Below, in pieces: positions 53,227-62,455 of a stretch of DNA of 64,000 nucleotides (the stretch's first letter is position 1; each line of letters starts with the position of its first letter). This DNA is from Candidatus Obscuribacterales bacterium (GTDB taxonomy: Bacteria > Cyanobacteriota > Vampirovibrionia > Obscuribacterales > Obscuribacteraceae). The notes below the pieces were generated by a model, which worked only from the letters and a program-made list of their open reading frames with translations, did no database searches and was not told the origin of the DNA. The translations under genes were made by a program, and so were the position numbers. The stretch covers positions 62,001 through 126,000 of the forward strand of contig JAIELX010000001.1 of assembly GCA_019752635.1 (NCBI GenBank). Direction: 5' to 3'.

Positions 53227-53772
53227 TCAGGGCATATCTTCCATCGAACCGGGATCATCGTCCGCGCCGCCTTCGGAGCTAGTAAGGCTGAAGTCGGATG
53301 CTTTTAAGTTGTCGACGAATTTTTTGAACTCTTCCTGTTCTTCTTCGTCCTTGTCTACATCCGCCGCAATGGTGCCCTCCGCCACCACTTGTGCCGCCAC
53401 GAAGATCGGAGCCTTGGCACGGAGCGCCAGCGCGATCGCGTCTGAAGGGCGGGCGTCTATCGGCTTTAGCACTTCCTTTCCATCTGCATCCAGCAAGAAA
53501 AGGATTATGGTGGCAAAGTAAGTGTTGGAAGCAATCTCGTTGATCTCGATGTGCTTCACCTTGAAACCGGTTTGCATGATTGTGTTGAGCAGCAAATCGT
53601 GCGTCATCGGTCGTTCGGGCTTCTGGTTGTCTAGCGCTCGGGTAATGGCGTTTGCTTCGAACATGCCGATCCAGATTGGCAGAGCGCGGCGCTTTTGTTC
53701 GTCGTTCAGAACGACAATCGGGTGCCCGTTTCTGGCATCCATCGCAATGCCTGCTACATGCATTTCAATCAT
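53227..53772 (-). CDS. Bifunctional nuclease family protein (DUF151)
   Basis: A 181-residue protein of the BFN/DUF151 family, reported as nucleases in plants and widespread in bacteria and cyanobacteria with unclear roles. Conserved blocks: LPIWIGMFEANAIT, FKVKHIEINEI, FATIILF and ARPSDAIALALRAKAPIFVA. The C-terminal about 45 residues are strongly acidic (VDKDEEEQEEF, GGADDDPGSMEDMP). It faces the LapA gene tail to tail. Confidence 0.88.
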   Translation of the reverse strand: MIEMHVAGIAMDARNGHPIVVLNDEQKRRALPIWIGMFEANAITRALDNQKPERPMTHDLLLNTIMQTGFKVKHIEINEIASNTYFATIILFLLDADGKEVLKPIDARPSDAIALALRAKAPIFVAAQVVAEGTIAADVDKDEEEQEEFKKFVDNLKASDFSLTSSEGGADDDPGSMEDMP

Positions 53773-54213
53773 GGTGCGTCTTCTAGTGAGCTAACAACTG
53801 TAATTATGCCCAAAATCGGCTAGATTAGGTTCAATTCAAGATAAATTTCTCATTGAAAGCCTCTTGGGGCGGGATTCGTGCAAGGGTGTCATCAAATAGA
53901 AGACCGAGGCTCCCACGCTTAACGATCAAGTAGATAACTTTACGATCGAATTCTCATTAATGAATGTTCCGGCCGGAGCAGTCAATGTGCGAATTCATTG
54001 ACTTGAATTGATTGAAGTGACAACTGCTTGGTTCGTTTTTCTTTATATCCGCAGCTTTGATTGTCCGTTCGCTATGTCGCCGGGTTGGTCATTTCGGGAG
54101 TTTGTGTTTTTCTCTGAGTTGTCACCCGGTTCCTTTCGGAGTTGACAGCGACCTTGCATGCGTGATGAAATTTGGGCTTAGCACCTCCCGCCGGGAAGGC
54201 GCTACAAGTTTTT
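53773..54213. other. Intergenic region upstream of tRNA-Leu
   Basis: About 440 bp with no credible gene. AT-rich in its first half with repeated GAATTCATTGA-like words near 53930-54010. The tRNA-Leu promoter lies at its end. Confidence 0.35.
54142..54171 (+). promoter_or_regulatory. Promoter of tRNA-Leu
   Basis: A perfect -35 TTGACA (54142-54147), 18-nt spacer and TGAAAT as -10 (54166-54171) preceded by TG, starting transcription about 35 nt before the tRNA. Confidence 0.5.
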
Positions 54214-54293
54214 GTCCGGATGGCGGAACTGGTAGACGCGTACGTTTGAGGGGCGTATGGGCAACCGTGAGGGTTCAAGTCCCTCTCCGGACA
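54214..54293 (+). tRNA. tRNA-Leu (anticodon GAG)
   Basis: Acceptor stem GTCCGGA/TCCGGAC with discriminator A; D arm GGCGGAACTGGTAGACGC in tRNA-Leu style; anticodon stem TACGT/GCGTA with loop TTGAGGG, so anticodon GAG reading CUC/CUU; short variable arm TGGGCAACCG; T arm AGGG-TTCAAGT-CCCT. The 3' CCA is not encoded. About 80 nt, short for a leucine tRNA. Confidence 0.93.
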
Positions 54294-54306
54294 TTTCACT
54301 TTTCAG

Positions 54307-54480
54307 GCGCTCCGATGCTCGGCAAGCCTCGTTTCCTTCGGGCTTTGACATCGACTTTGCGCCTTTGCGGCTCCCTCGCCGCTCTAGCTTTCTTCTCAGC
54401 GCTCCGGCTCGTCGGCGAGCTTCCTTGCCTCGGCGCTAAGCTCTTTGCGGCGGTAAATCATCGCTCTAGCTGCGCTTGTC
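54307..54480 (+). repeat. GC-rich repeat family, two copies, after tRNA-Leu
   Basis: Starting 13 nt after the tRNA, GCGCTCCGATGCTCGGCAAGC (54307) and GCGCTCCGGCTCGTCGGCG (54399) head two diverged units of the family seen after tRNA-Ser (32487, 32595). The shared inner hairpin GCGGCTCCCTCGCCGCTCTAGC occurs in the first unit. A third, partial hairpin (GCTCTAGCTGCGC) follows near 54462. Confidence 0.75.
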
Positions 54481-54580
54481 CGAATCTTTCAAATAACTCT
54501 TTTGAACGGCAAAATGAAACGGCAGCGCTAAGCCCTTATAATGGAGTGCTTAGCAACACAGTCGGGCGGAGGGCGTTGAC

Positions 54581-54847
54581 ATGGTGATTATGAGACCGCA
54601 ATGGCCGCATACCGTCAACGATATCGTCAAAGCGTTGGATGGCGTCTGGGGTGTTGTGGGCGCCACCGGTACTACCGGCAATCTTCTTCGCTTGGAACGC
54701 AGCCTTAAAGAGCCATTCGTATACGTTTTGACTGAGTATCAAGGGCAGGACGAATCGAAAGTTGTGCGTGAAAACAAGTATGAGACCGAGCAACGAGATG
54801 CGGCGGTGAAAGACTTTGCGATAATGCTCGGCTTCGACTGTCGCTAA
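54581..54847 (+). CDS. Conserved-looking 88-residue protein paired with a HerA-like ATPase
   Basis: Unrecognised small soluble protein. A glycine-rich stretch (GVWGVVGATGTTGNLLRLERSL) and TEYQGQDESKVVRENKYETEQRDAAVKDF look well structured; it is not a nuclease of the NurA type. Start ATG 54581, or 54590. Its stop lies only 3 nt before the ATPase ATG, so the two are translated together and probably act together. Confidence 0.65.
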   Translation: MVIMRPQWPHTVNDIVKALDGVWGVVGATGTTGNLLRLERSLKEPFVYVLTEYQGQDESKVVRENKYETEQRDAAVKDFAIMLGFDCR

Positions 54848-54850
54848 CCA

Positions 54851-56503
54851 ATGAACAAGTACCTTGGGGTCATCACTCGAGGGTCGCTGTCTTCCGGTCT
54901 GGAAATGCGACTGGATAGTGCCACCTCGGTGGAGGACCTGCGCGTCGGGCGCTTTGTCGTGATTGAAGGGCGTACTTGTCGTTTCTTCAGCATGCTCACT
55001 GACGTTGAGCTGGCCTCGAGCAATAGTCGGATGCTCAATTTTCCTCCTGCCAACGATCCGTTTCTTCTTGAGGTCCTGTCCGGTGCCACCATGTTTGGTT
55101 CGGTGAAAGTGCAACCGATGCTGATGCTGGACAAACAATCGAAGATGAAAGAACTCAGTCCGGTGAAGACCATTCCGGCACACTTTTCCGCTGTTTATGA
55201 AGCGACTGAAAATGACTTTGCATTAGTCTTTGGCCGTGAGCGCGAAGACGATCCCAAAGATCCTTTTTTCAACGTCGGGCAACCTTTGAATATGGACATT
55301 CCCGTCTGCGTGGACTTGTCGCGATTCATTGAACGTTCTAACGGAATCTTTGGTAAATCCGGCACAGGTAAATCTTTCCTGACACGCATTTTCTTGTGCG
55401 GCATCATGAAAAAGAATCTCGCATCGATGTTGGTGTTCGACATGCACAACGAATACGGTTGGCAAGCCATGTCCGAGAACAAATCGCAACCGCGCGTCAA
55501 AGGGCTCAAGCAGCTTTTCGGTAGTGACGTTATTGTCTTTAGCCTGGATGCCGAATCATCCCGCGATCGCGGCATTCCCGATGCGCGCGAGTTGTACATT
55601 GGTTACGATCAGATCGAAATCGAAGACTTGGAGCTGTTGAAGTCAGAGTTGGCCCTGTCGGAGGCCACTTTGGAAAATGCCTACATCGTGAAAGAGAAGT
55701 TTGGTTCCACCTGGATAGCTGATTTGCTCGCAATGAGCTCTGAAGAGATCGAGGAGTTCACCGAGATGTATAAAGGCCACCCCACCGCCATCAAGACGTT
55801 GCAGCGCAGACTAAACACAGTGGTGCAGAAAACTGCCTATCTTAGACCCCGTACTGACAGCAACTACATCGATGAGCTGCTTCAGTTCATTCAATCCGGT
55901 CGACATGTTGTTCTGGAGTTTGGTCGGCAAAACAATTTGCTGGCATACATGCTCGCAACGAATGTGATTACGAGAAGACTGCACTCGAACTACGTGCGGT
56001 TGAGCGAGAAGTATCTTGCGGACCCGGAACGCAAAGCTCCTCCTCGCAAACTTATGATAGTGATTGAGGAAGCTCACAAGTTTCTGTCTCCGGCCGTTGC
56101 GAAGCAAACTATTTTTGGCATCATCGCTCGTGAGATGCGCAAGTACTTTGTCACTCTTCTTATAGTGGATCAAAGACCCAGTGGTATCGACCCTGAGATA
56201 CTCAGTCAGCTCGGGACTCGCGTTACTGCACTGCTAAACGATGATAAGGACATTGAAGCCGTATTCACAGGCGTTTCTGGCTCTCAGACTTTGCGCACGG
56301 TTCTCTCCCAAATGGACCCGAAGCAGCAGGCTCTGGTACTGGGCTATGCGGTGCCCATGCCGGTGGTGGTCCGCACCAGGGCTTTCGATGCGTCCTTCTA
56401 CAAGGCGTTGGGGGCAATTGACCGCGACGAAAGTCCGCTGATGACGCGAAAGCGTGCGGAACGGGCGAGAACGGACCTATTCGGCGAAGAATCCCCCTCC
56501 TGA
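54851..56503 (+). CDS. HerA-like ATPase (DUF87, HAS-barrel)
   Basis: A 550-residue ATPase of the HerA/FtsK-like superfamily, hexameric motors that pump or move DNA with a nuclease. An N-terminal HAS-barrel-like domain (about 1-90), Walker A GKSGTGKS at 168-175, LVFDMHNEYGW, Walker B LMIVIEEAHKF near 395-405, and a sensor LLIVDQRPSGIDPEIL are present; the C-terminal lid follows. No NurA-type nuclease lies next to it; its neighbour is the 88-residue protein. Cyanobacteria carry similar HAS-barrel ATPases of unclear role. Confidence 0.85.
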   Translation: MNKYLGVITRGSLSSGLEMRLDSATSVEDLRVGRFVVIEGRTCRFFSMLTDVELASSNSRMLNFPPANDPFLLEVLSGATMFGSVKVQPMLMLDKQSKMKELSPVKTIPAHFSAVYEATENDFALVFGREREDDPKDPFFNVGQPLNMDIPVCVDLSRFIERSNGIFGKSGTGKSFLTRIFLCGIMKKNLASMLVFDMHNEYGWQAMSENKSQPRVKGLKQLFGSDVIVFSLDAESSRDRGIPDARELYIGYDQIEIEDLELLKSELALSEATLENAYIVKEKFGSTWIADLLAMSSEEIEEFTEMYKGHPTAIKTLQRRLNTVVQKTAYLRPRTDSNYIDELLQFIQSGRHVVLEFGRQNNLLAYMLATNVITRRLHSNYVRLSEKYLADPERKAPPRKLMIVIEEAHKFLSPAVAKQTIFGIIAREMRKYFVTLLIVDQRPSGIDPEILSQLGTRVTALLNDDKDIEAVFTGVSGSQTLRTVLSQMDPKQQALVLGYAVPMPVVVRTRAFDASFYKALGAIDRDESPLMTRKRAERARTDLFGEESPS

Positions 56504-56575
56504 TTAGGCACTTGTGAGTAGCGGCCGTTTAAGCTATTGTGGTAGGGGCGGAGATCCCCGCGCCAAGGCGGTTCG

Positions 56576-57277
56576 ATGGCTACTGAGCCTACAGAAGCTG
56601 AGCAATCCACCAAGATGAACAGTCCGAAAGCATCCGACCCGAGTGCTTCGGATCCGCTTGCGTTGGTATCGCCGGCAATCGGACCTGCCGCTGATGGCGC
56701 CGAGATTTCAGCCGAGCCTTTGCCGGAAGCAGCCGACTGTCAGGATAATTTTGTCGAAGAGCGTGAACCGGTTGAGTTGATGTTCTGTGTCATCCTGGCG
56801 GCTGCGTATGCCGGGCTGGCGCGCTACTGCTGGGACCCGCTTGAGAAGTCCGGCAATTGGTTGCTCTTCATCAATATTGAAGGCTTCTTCCTTACTATTG
56901 CAGCTTTGGCCCTCTTCATCGGAATGCGTCCCTACGTCAATCCGTCTAGTTTGCAAGTCAGCAAGTATGGTGTTAAATACCGCGGTCCCTACTGGCCGCG
57001 ACGACGCACCGTCAACTGGAGTCAGGTTGTACAGATCTACGTCAGTCCTGAAGTGATTTTGGTGCTTTATTTGCTGCCGAACAAACGCAAAAGCATGCGA
57101 CCGTTACTCATTCATTCAAACTATCTAGCTGATCGCCAGGCCATAGTCGAGAGCGTAATAAAGTACAGTCCTGTCGAACCGACGCTCCTGGGAAAGCCTG
57201 GCTGGATTACTCGCGGTGCGCAGTATGTAGCCTTCTCACTATTCGTTTTTTGGATAGTGCGAATGTTTTTGATGTAG
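56576..57277 (+). CDS. Membrane protein with a bacterial PH-like domain (tentative)
   Basis: A 233-residue protein. Residues 1-60 are disordered and acidic; two membrane helices follow (about 63-80 and 98-118, FCVILAAAYAGLARYCW and FLTIAALALFIGM); residues about 125-205 look like a PH-like beta-sandwich (LQVSKYGVKYRGPYWPRRRTVNWSQ..); a last hydrophobic helix ends it (YVAFSLFVFWIVRMFLM). ATG with AAGG upstream. It follows the ATPase gene by 72 nt on the same strand. Confidence 0.65.
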   Translation: MATEPTEAEQSTKMNSPKASDPSASDPLALVSPAIGPAADGAEISAEPLPEAADCQDNFVEEREPVELMFCVILAAAYAGLARYCWDPLEKSGNWLLFINIEGFFLTIAALALFIGMRPYVNPSSLQVSKYGVKYRGPYWPRRRTVNWSQVVQIYVSPEVILVLYLLPNKRKSMRPLLIHSNYLADRQAIVESVIKYSPVEPTLLGKPGWITRGAQYVAFSLFVFWIVRMFLM

Positions 57278-57437
57278 TTCTATTTGCAAGCGCTTTCCTC
57301 GGAGCGCAAATGGCGAAGCTACTCTCGAGCTGCTATTGGTCGACTAAAAGTGCTTTTGGCGATGGCACCGCAAGCGGTGCCAGTCCGGCGGATGGAATTC
57401 GGACAGGCGAGCTCTTTGCCTACAAAATTCATGCAGA

Positions 57438-57830
57438 CTACTTCTTTGCTGATTCCTTGAGCGACTCGCTCAGGGTGCGCACGTACGCCACGACGTTTTT
57501 CAATTCATCGTCGTTGAGATCGTCTTTCGCCTGAGGCGGCATCATGCCCTTCCCTTTGCGGATAAACGCTCCCAGTTGTGCATCTTCGGGATAGTGCTCG
57601 TTGACCTCGTCAAGCCGTGGTCCCATTCCCTTCTTGCCGCTTGGGTGGCATGTGTTGCAGCTGCGATAAAAAATTTGTTCACCGGTCAAGTTTGTTGAGT
57701 TTGACTGCTGCCTTGCTTCGCCCATCTGCTTTGCCGCTTCGATTCGTTTCATTTCTTCGTTCATGGAGCAACCGCTCGTGGCAGAGATAACTAGAAGTAT
57801 CGAAAGTGTGTTCCAAATAGTTGCGCGCAT
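57438..57830 (-). CDS. Lipoprotein class I cytochrome c
   Basis: A 130-residue monoheme cytochrome c. A lipobox ATSGC near residue 21 shows it is acylated and membrane-anchored in the periplasm. Heme site CNTCH (about residues 59-63), axial methionine in KGKGMMPPQ, and the last helix ELKNVVAYVRTL are standard. It is a small electron carrier with no cytochrome oxidase gene near it, so its partner is unknown. Confidence 0.9.
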   Translation of the reverse strand: MRATIWNTLSILLVISATSGCSMNEEMKRIEAAKQMGEARQQSNSTNLTGEQIFYRSCNTCHPSGKKGMGPRLDEVNEHYPEDAQLGAFIRKGKGMMPPQAKDDLNDDELKNVVAYVRTLSESLKESAKK

Positions 57831-58187
57831 AAAGCAATCCGTTGCAAAGAGTTGTCGGGGTGAGCGCTTCGCGAATCTGCCGTGGTAGTCCGCCGGTGGC
57901 TACTTCCGGGGAAACAGTGTAACACCTGAAAACATACGGGATCTGTTGATAACCGTTCGACGTCATTAAGTGTGAAAGATACAAGGTTTGATTTCCTTCA
58001 ACGTGCGGCATTTATCAGAAGTACGCTCCCATAAATTAGCTCCCGCTTAACACGGGGTTTACGTTGCCAGTGTAATATGGTTGCTGATGGGAGAAGGCTT
58101 TCGCGGATCGCTAACATATCCGGTTCGCATATTTCGAAGGCAATCATCGCAAATACTTTCGGCAAGTTATGCGCTTCGGAGACTGAC

Positions 58188-59498
58188 ATGACAACACAAT
58201 CGACAAGACTTGATCCTCCAAAACGGGCCGGGGATGGCGAAGAACAACGGCTCATCATTCAAGGCGGTCGCCCGCTCTCTGGTTCAGTAAACACCGGTGG
58301 TGCCAAAAATGCCGTGCTGAAAATAATGGCAGCTGCATTGCTCACCAAAGAGACCAGCGTCCTGCGCAATGTGCCCAATCTCACAGACGTTGAGATGATG
58401 GCGGGAGTCATCAGACATTTAGGTGCGAAGGTTACAGTTGGCAATGGCGAAGTAATCATCAATCCTCGTGACGTACAAGAAGTGGAGGCTCCATATGAGT
58501 TGGTAAGCCAGCTTCGCGCTTCGTTTGTCGTCTTGGGCCCCCTTCTCTCTAGATTTAAAGCCGCGAAAGTTTCTCTTCCCGGCGGCTGCGCCATAGGCGA
58601 GCGCCGAATTGATCTTCACGAACGTGGTTTGAAGTTGCTCGGTGCAGACGTCAAAATCGATCATGGCTATGTTTATGCAAATGCCACCAAGTTGACCGGC
58701 GCCAAAATCTATTTGGATCGTCCGTCGAACGGCGCCACTGAAAACATCATGATGGCAGCCGTATTGGCCGAAGGACAAACCGTTATCGAGAATGCGGCTC
58801 AAGATCCTGAAATCGTGAATTTGGCTGATTTCGTCAATGCTATCGGTGGTCGCATTCAGGGCGCAGGTACTTACCAGATAACCATCGACGGTGTTAACAT
58901 CGACGATTTGCATGGCGCTACATTCGATACCATTCCTGATCGTCTCGAAGCCGGCACGTTCATGTGCGCTGTTATGGCAACCGGCGGTGAAATCGTCATC
59001 GAGAAGGTTAACCCCCACCACATCTATTCCTTGATCAGTAAGCTGCAAGAGATGGGGGCCGAAATTTCAATCTATGCTCCCGATACCATTAAAGTGAAAA
59101 TGGTCGGTCGCCCTCGCGGCGCCGAAATCATCACCCTTCCGTACCCGGCATTCCCGACCGACATGCAGTCTCCTGTCATGGCTGTTCTGGCTTCCGCGGA
59201 AGGTACGTCAATTGTTTCGGAAACCATTTACGAAAACCGCTTTATGCAAGTTGGCGAGCTGCGCCGCATGGGGGCTGACATTGCTGTCAAAGGCAACGCC
59301 GCGGTCATCAAAGGCGTACCGCGTTTGATGGGGGCCGAAGTGAAATCTCCCGATCTGCGAGCTTCTGCTGCTTTAGTTATTGCCGGACTCGGCGCCGAGG
59401 GCATCACTGAAGTCAGTGGGCTTTCCCACCTCGACCGCGGTTACGAGAAGCTCGAGGAAAAATTCCGCGGGCTCGGCGCTAGTATTTGGCGCAGATAA
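58188..59498 (+). CDS. murA: UDP-N-acetylglucosamine 1-carboxyvinyltransferase
   Basis: First committed step of peptidoglycan synthesis, adding enolpyruvate to UDP-GlcNAc; the target of fosfomycin. 436 residues. The catalytic cysteine is present (PGGCAIGERRIDLH, Cys134), so it should be fosfomycin-sensitive in type. Other motifs: GGAKNAVLKIMAAALL at the start, DRLEAGTFMCA, TDMQSPVMAVLA, YENRFMQ. The frame is open to 58077, but ATG 58188 with GGAGA 9 nt upstream is the start. Confidence 0.96.
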   Translation: MTTQSTRLDPPKRAGDGEEQRLIIQGGRPLSGSVNTGGAKNAVLKIMAAALLTKETSVLRNVPNLTDVEMMAGVIRHLGAKVTVGNGEVIINPRDVQEVEAPYELVSQLRASFVVLGPLLSRFKAAKVSLPGGCAIGERRIDLHERGLKLLGADVKIDHGYVYANATKLTGAKIYLDRPSNGATENIMMAAVLAEGQTVIENAAQDPEIVNLADFVNAIGGRIQGAGTYQITIDGVNIDDLHGATFDTIPDRLEAGTFMCAVMATGGEIVIEKVNPHHIYSLISKLQEMGAEISIYAPDTIKVKMVGRPRGAEIITLPYPAFPTDMQSPVMAVLASAEGTSIVSETIYENRFMQVGELRRMGADIAVKGNAAVIKGVPRLMGAEVKSPDLRASAALVIAGLGAEGITEVSGLSHLDRGYEKLEEKFRGLGASIWRR

Positions 59499-59640
59499 GT
59501 CAAGCAATTACAATATAGCGAACTGCGGGTTGCTCAGGCTTCGTTCTCGGAGCATGTAGCAGCCTTGCATTTAGAGTGCGTTAGCAAACGCGACAGACAA
59601 ACGCGCACTTACTACTGCTGCGAAAGAAGAGGAAACTGTC

Positions 59641-61011
59641 ATGATCGTCATGAAGTTCGGTGGAACCTCGGTAGGTTCTGCCGAGCGTATGGAAGAAGTT
59701 GTGCAATTGGTCCTGGCCACCTTAGAGAAGTCTGGACCTGCAGTTGTTGTGCTATCGGCAATGTCCGGTGTGACCAACTTGCTGATCGCCGGGGCTGAAC
59801 AAGCACTGGTGCGAAAGCTTGATGATGCGTACACCGTGGTTGAAGCAATTCGAAGCAAACACGCTGTCGCCATTGACAAACTTTTTGACGGCGACGAAGG
59901 CACGAGCAATGCTCTCAAAGCAGACATCGACGCGCAATTGGAGGATCTGATTGTTCTCTATCGCGGCGTTGGTTATCTCGGCGAACTGTCCAAGAGATCT
60001 CTGGATGCCATTTCCGGTATGGGCGAACTGCTATCTTCAAGAATCGTAGCCGCGCTGGCGCGAAAGCGCGGGCTGGCGGCGTGCTGGTTGGACGCTCGCG
60101 AGCTATTGGTCACGGACGATAACTTCGGTAAGGCGGCTCCTTTGTGGGAGAAGCTTGTGTTGCCTACTCGTTTGCAAATGAATCGAAGATTGCAGGAAGG
60201 TGAGTGCGTATTCACCCAGGGGTTTATCGGCAGCACCACATCCGGTATCGCTACGACTCTCGGCCGTGGCGGCTCTGATTACAGCGCTGCAATATTCGGG
60301 GTGGCCCTGGATGCTGAAGAAATTCAGATTTGGACTGATGTTGATGGCATGATGTCCGCCGATCCGCGAGTGGTTCCGGAAGCAAAGCTACTGCCGGAAG
60401 TCTCATTTCAGGAGGCTTCGGAGCTAGCGTACTTTGGTGCCAAAGTTCTGCACCCTATGACCATCAGACCGGCAGTCGAGAAGCAGATTCCTGTGCGGAT
60501 TCTCAATACCATGAACCCGTCCTGTGGTGGCACTTTGATAAAGGCGGAAGTGCAGTCGGATGATCTCATTCGAGCGGTGGCGGCCAAAAAGAGGATCACG
60601 GCCGTGTACCTGAGCTCCGCCAACATGTTAATGAGTCACGGTTATCTCGCTAAAGTGTTCGAAATCTTTGACCGTTACAAGATTGCCGTCGATCTCATTT
60701 CGACCTCAGAGGTTTCAATTGCGCTGACTATCGACACTGATGAGCGCCTTGATGAACTACAGGAAGAGCTGGCGAAGCATGCCGAGGTACAAATCTTCAA
60801 GGATGTCGCAATAGTTTCCGTGGTCGGGCGTCAGTTTCGCGTACAAAGCGGCATAGCGGGACGAGTATTTCGTGCCTTGAGCGAAATCAATATAATGATG
60901 ATTTCCGGTGGTGCATCCGATATAAACTTGAGCTTCGTTGTCGGTGGCACTGATGCCGATAAGGCCGTCAAGCAGCTTCACGCCGAATTCTTCGCCGCGG
61001 CCCCCGTCTAG
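59641..61011 (+). CDS. lysC: Aspartate kinase
   Basis: Phosphorylates aspartate at the start of lysine, threonine and methionine synthesis. 456 residues, monofunctional form. N-terminal kinase KFGGTSVGSAERM, GRGGSDYSAAIFGVALDAEEIQIWTDVDG and GAKVLHPMT; the C-terminal about 140 residues carry two ACT domains (YLAKVFEIFDRYKIAVDLISTSEVSI, RVFRALSEINIMMISGGASDINLSFV), so it is likely feedback-inhibited. GAGGAAA lies upstream of the ATG. 142 bp after murA. Confidence 0.94.
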   Translation: MIVMKFGGTSVGSAERMEEVVQLVLATLEKSGPAVVVLSAMSGVTNLLIAGAEQALVRKLDDAYTVVEAIRSKHAVAIDKLFDGDEGTSNALKADIDAQLEDLIVLYRGVGYLGELSKRSLDAISGMGELLSSRIVAALARKRGLAACWLDARELLVTDDNFGKAAPLWEKLVLPTRLQMNRRLQEGECVFTQGFIGSTTSGIATTLGRGGSDYSAAIFGVALDAEEIQIWTDVDGMMSADPRVVPEAKLLPEVSFQEASELAYFGAKVLHPMTIRPAVEKQIPVRILNTMNPSCGGTLIKAEVQSDDLIRAVAAKKRITAVYLSSANMLMSHGYLAKVFEIFDRYKIAVDLISTSEVSIALTIDTDERLDELQEELAKHAEVQIFKDVAIVSVVGRQFRVQSGIAGRVFRALSEINIMMISGGASDINLSFVVGGTDADKAVKQLHAEFFAAAPV

Positions 61012-61026
61012 CACGTAGCGGCAGTC

Positions 61027-62379
61027 TCAGTCGGCCAGCAGCGTTTTGATGCGCTCTTCGATTTCTGTAGACTTGTCTTGCTTGCCTTCGGTCAGGTAGA
61101 CATCCTGCAAGCGTCTAAGAGTAAGCAGCATTCTTCGATCATGTTCGCCGAATCGCTCTGCTATTGCCAGAGCGTTAAGGTACTCGGCTTCAGCGTTAGA
61201 GGGCTGACCTTGGAGCAAGAAATTCTGCCCTTTGCGGTCGCATTCTTGCCACAAGAAGTCATCCGAAGATGTTTTCATTACCTTGCCGCCTGTGAACTTG
61301 TTTTGCAGCACGGAACCTACGATTGCAGAGCCGGCCACAATAAAGACGCCAAGCATGACCGGAACCAGCATTTTGATGCGCAGACCGGAACTCATTCGGG
61401 TCGGGGCGGGACCCGGTGCCGACCACGTTGTGGATGGAAACGCCATCAAGTTGGAGTGTGAACTTGTTTGATCCAAAGGATGCGAGTCGGCCAATTTGCG
61501 TTTGACATGTAACAGATCGTCTTTAAGGTCGCGCATGCTTTGTTGGCGTTGACCGGGGTTCTTTCGTAAAGTCCTTTGCACGAGCAGATCGATTTCAACC
61601 GTCAGCCGTAAATCACTGCGGACTTCTCGCATCGATTTAGGCTCATCGTTAATATGCATCTGTACGACTTCATGCGACAGCTTGCTGGCGAATGGAGGAA
61701 TGCCTGTTAGAGCCTCATACATAAGGCATCCGAGCGAATAGACATCCGAGCGCGAATCCAACGCCGTTCCCTTGCACTCCTCAGGTGTAAGGTAAAAGTT
61801 GTTCCCGCGCAGACGGTCGGAGCGTCCCGTTGTATCGAATGAAAGAGCCTTCTCCAAACCGTGGTCGGTCAACTTCACTGTGGGATTTTCTTCGCGGTCC
61901 CAAACAATGGTCAGGTAAGAGGGGCGGAGATTTCCATGTGTAACGTCGTTGGCATGGAGGAAGTCGAGCAGTTCGGCCAACTGGATAAATATGTCCACGC
62001 CCTGCTTAAACCGAAGCCGCCCGGTGCGGTTCAAAACGTCTACAAGATTTCGTCCCTCGACGTACTCAACTACGGTGAATGGACGGCTCTCATCAGCCAG
62101 CCCGAAATCAAGCAAAGTGGCTATGCGGGGATGGTCTAGCTTTGAGACCTTCTCTGCCGCCTGCATGAATCGTCCAAGCGCCAAAGTGTCGTATTGGCGA
62201 TTCGCTTGCAGAAATTTTATGACTACTATGCGCCCGGTCACTGAGTCTTTCGCTCGGTAAACCGGTGACTCCCCGCCCTGATCAAGCGTGGACAAGATCT
62301 CGTAGCGCTCGGCTACGAAGCGTTCACCTGGTTTGTCTTGCCTTAGGGCGCTGTCCATTGAACTTGAAGCCGCCTCCAT
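61027..62379 (-). CDS. Ser/Thr protein kinase-like protein lacking the catalytic aspartate, with TPR tail
   Basis: A 450-residue membrane protein with an eukaryote-type kinase fold (about 26-290). Lys55 (VVIKFLQ) and the helix-C Glu76 remain, but the catalytic loop reads HGNLRPSYL (148-156) in place of HRDLKPSN, changing the catalytic Asp to Asn, the metal motif is DHG (172-174) instead of DFG, and the glycine loop is DQGGES. PEE replaces APE. A membrane helix lies at 336-357, and the periplasmic end carries TPR repeats (NAEAEYLNALAIAERFGE). A pseudokinase or a weakly active kinase. Faces lysC tail to tail. Confidence 0.85.
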   Translation of the reverse strand: MEAASSSMDSALRQDKPGERFVAERYEILSTLDQGGESPVYRAKDSVTGRIVVIKFLQANRQYDTLALGRFMQAAEKVSKLDHPRIATLLDFGLADESRPFTVVEYVEGRNLVDVLNRTGRLRFKQGVDIFIQLAELLDFLHANDVTHGNLRPSYLTIVWDREENPTVKLTDHGLEKALSFDTTGRSDRLRGNNFYLTPEECKGTALDSRSDVYSLGCLMYEALTGIPPFASKLSHEVVQMHINDEPKSMREVRSDLRLTVEIDLLVQRTLRKNPGQRQQSMRDLKDDLLHVKRKLADSHPLDQTSSHSNLMAFPSTTWSAPGPAPTRMSSGLRIKMLVPVMLGVFIVAGSAIVGSVLQNKFTGGKVMKTSSDDFLWQECDRKGQNFLLQGQPSNAEAEYLNALAIAERFGEHDRRMLLTLRRLQDVYLTEGKQDKSTEIEERIKTLLAD

Positions 62380-62455
62380 TTAGCACGCACTAACCCGCGC
62401 TACGAGCATTCTTCCCGAAACGTGACCTACTTCCGACTCTTGTAAAGCAAAATAT

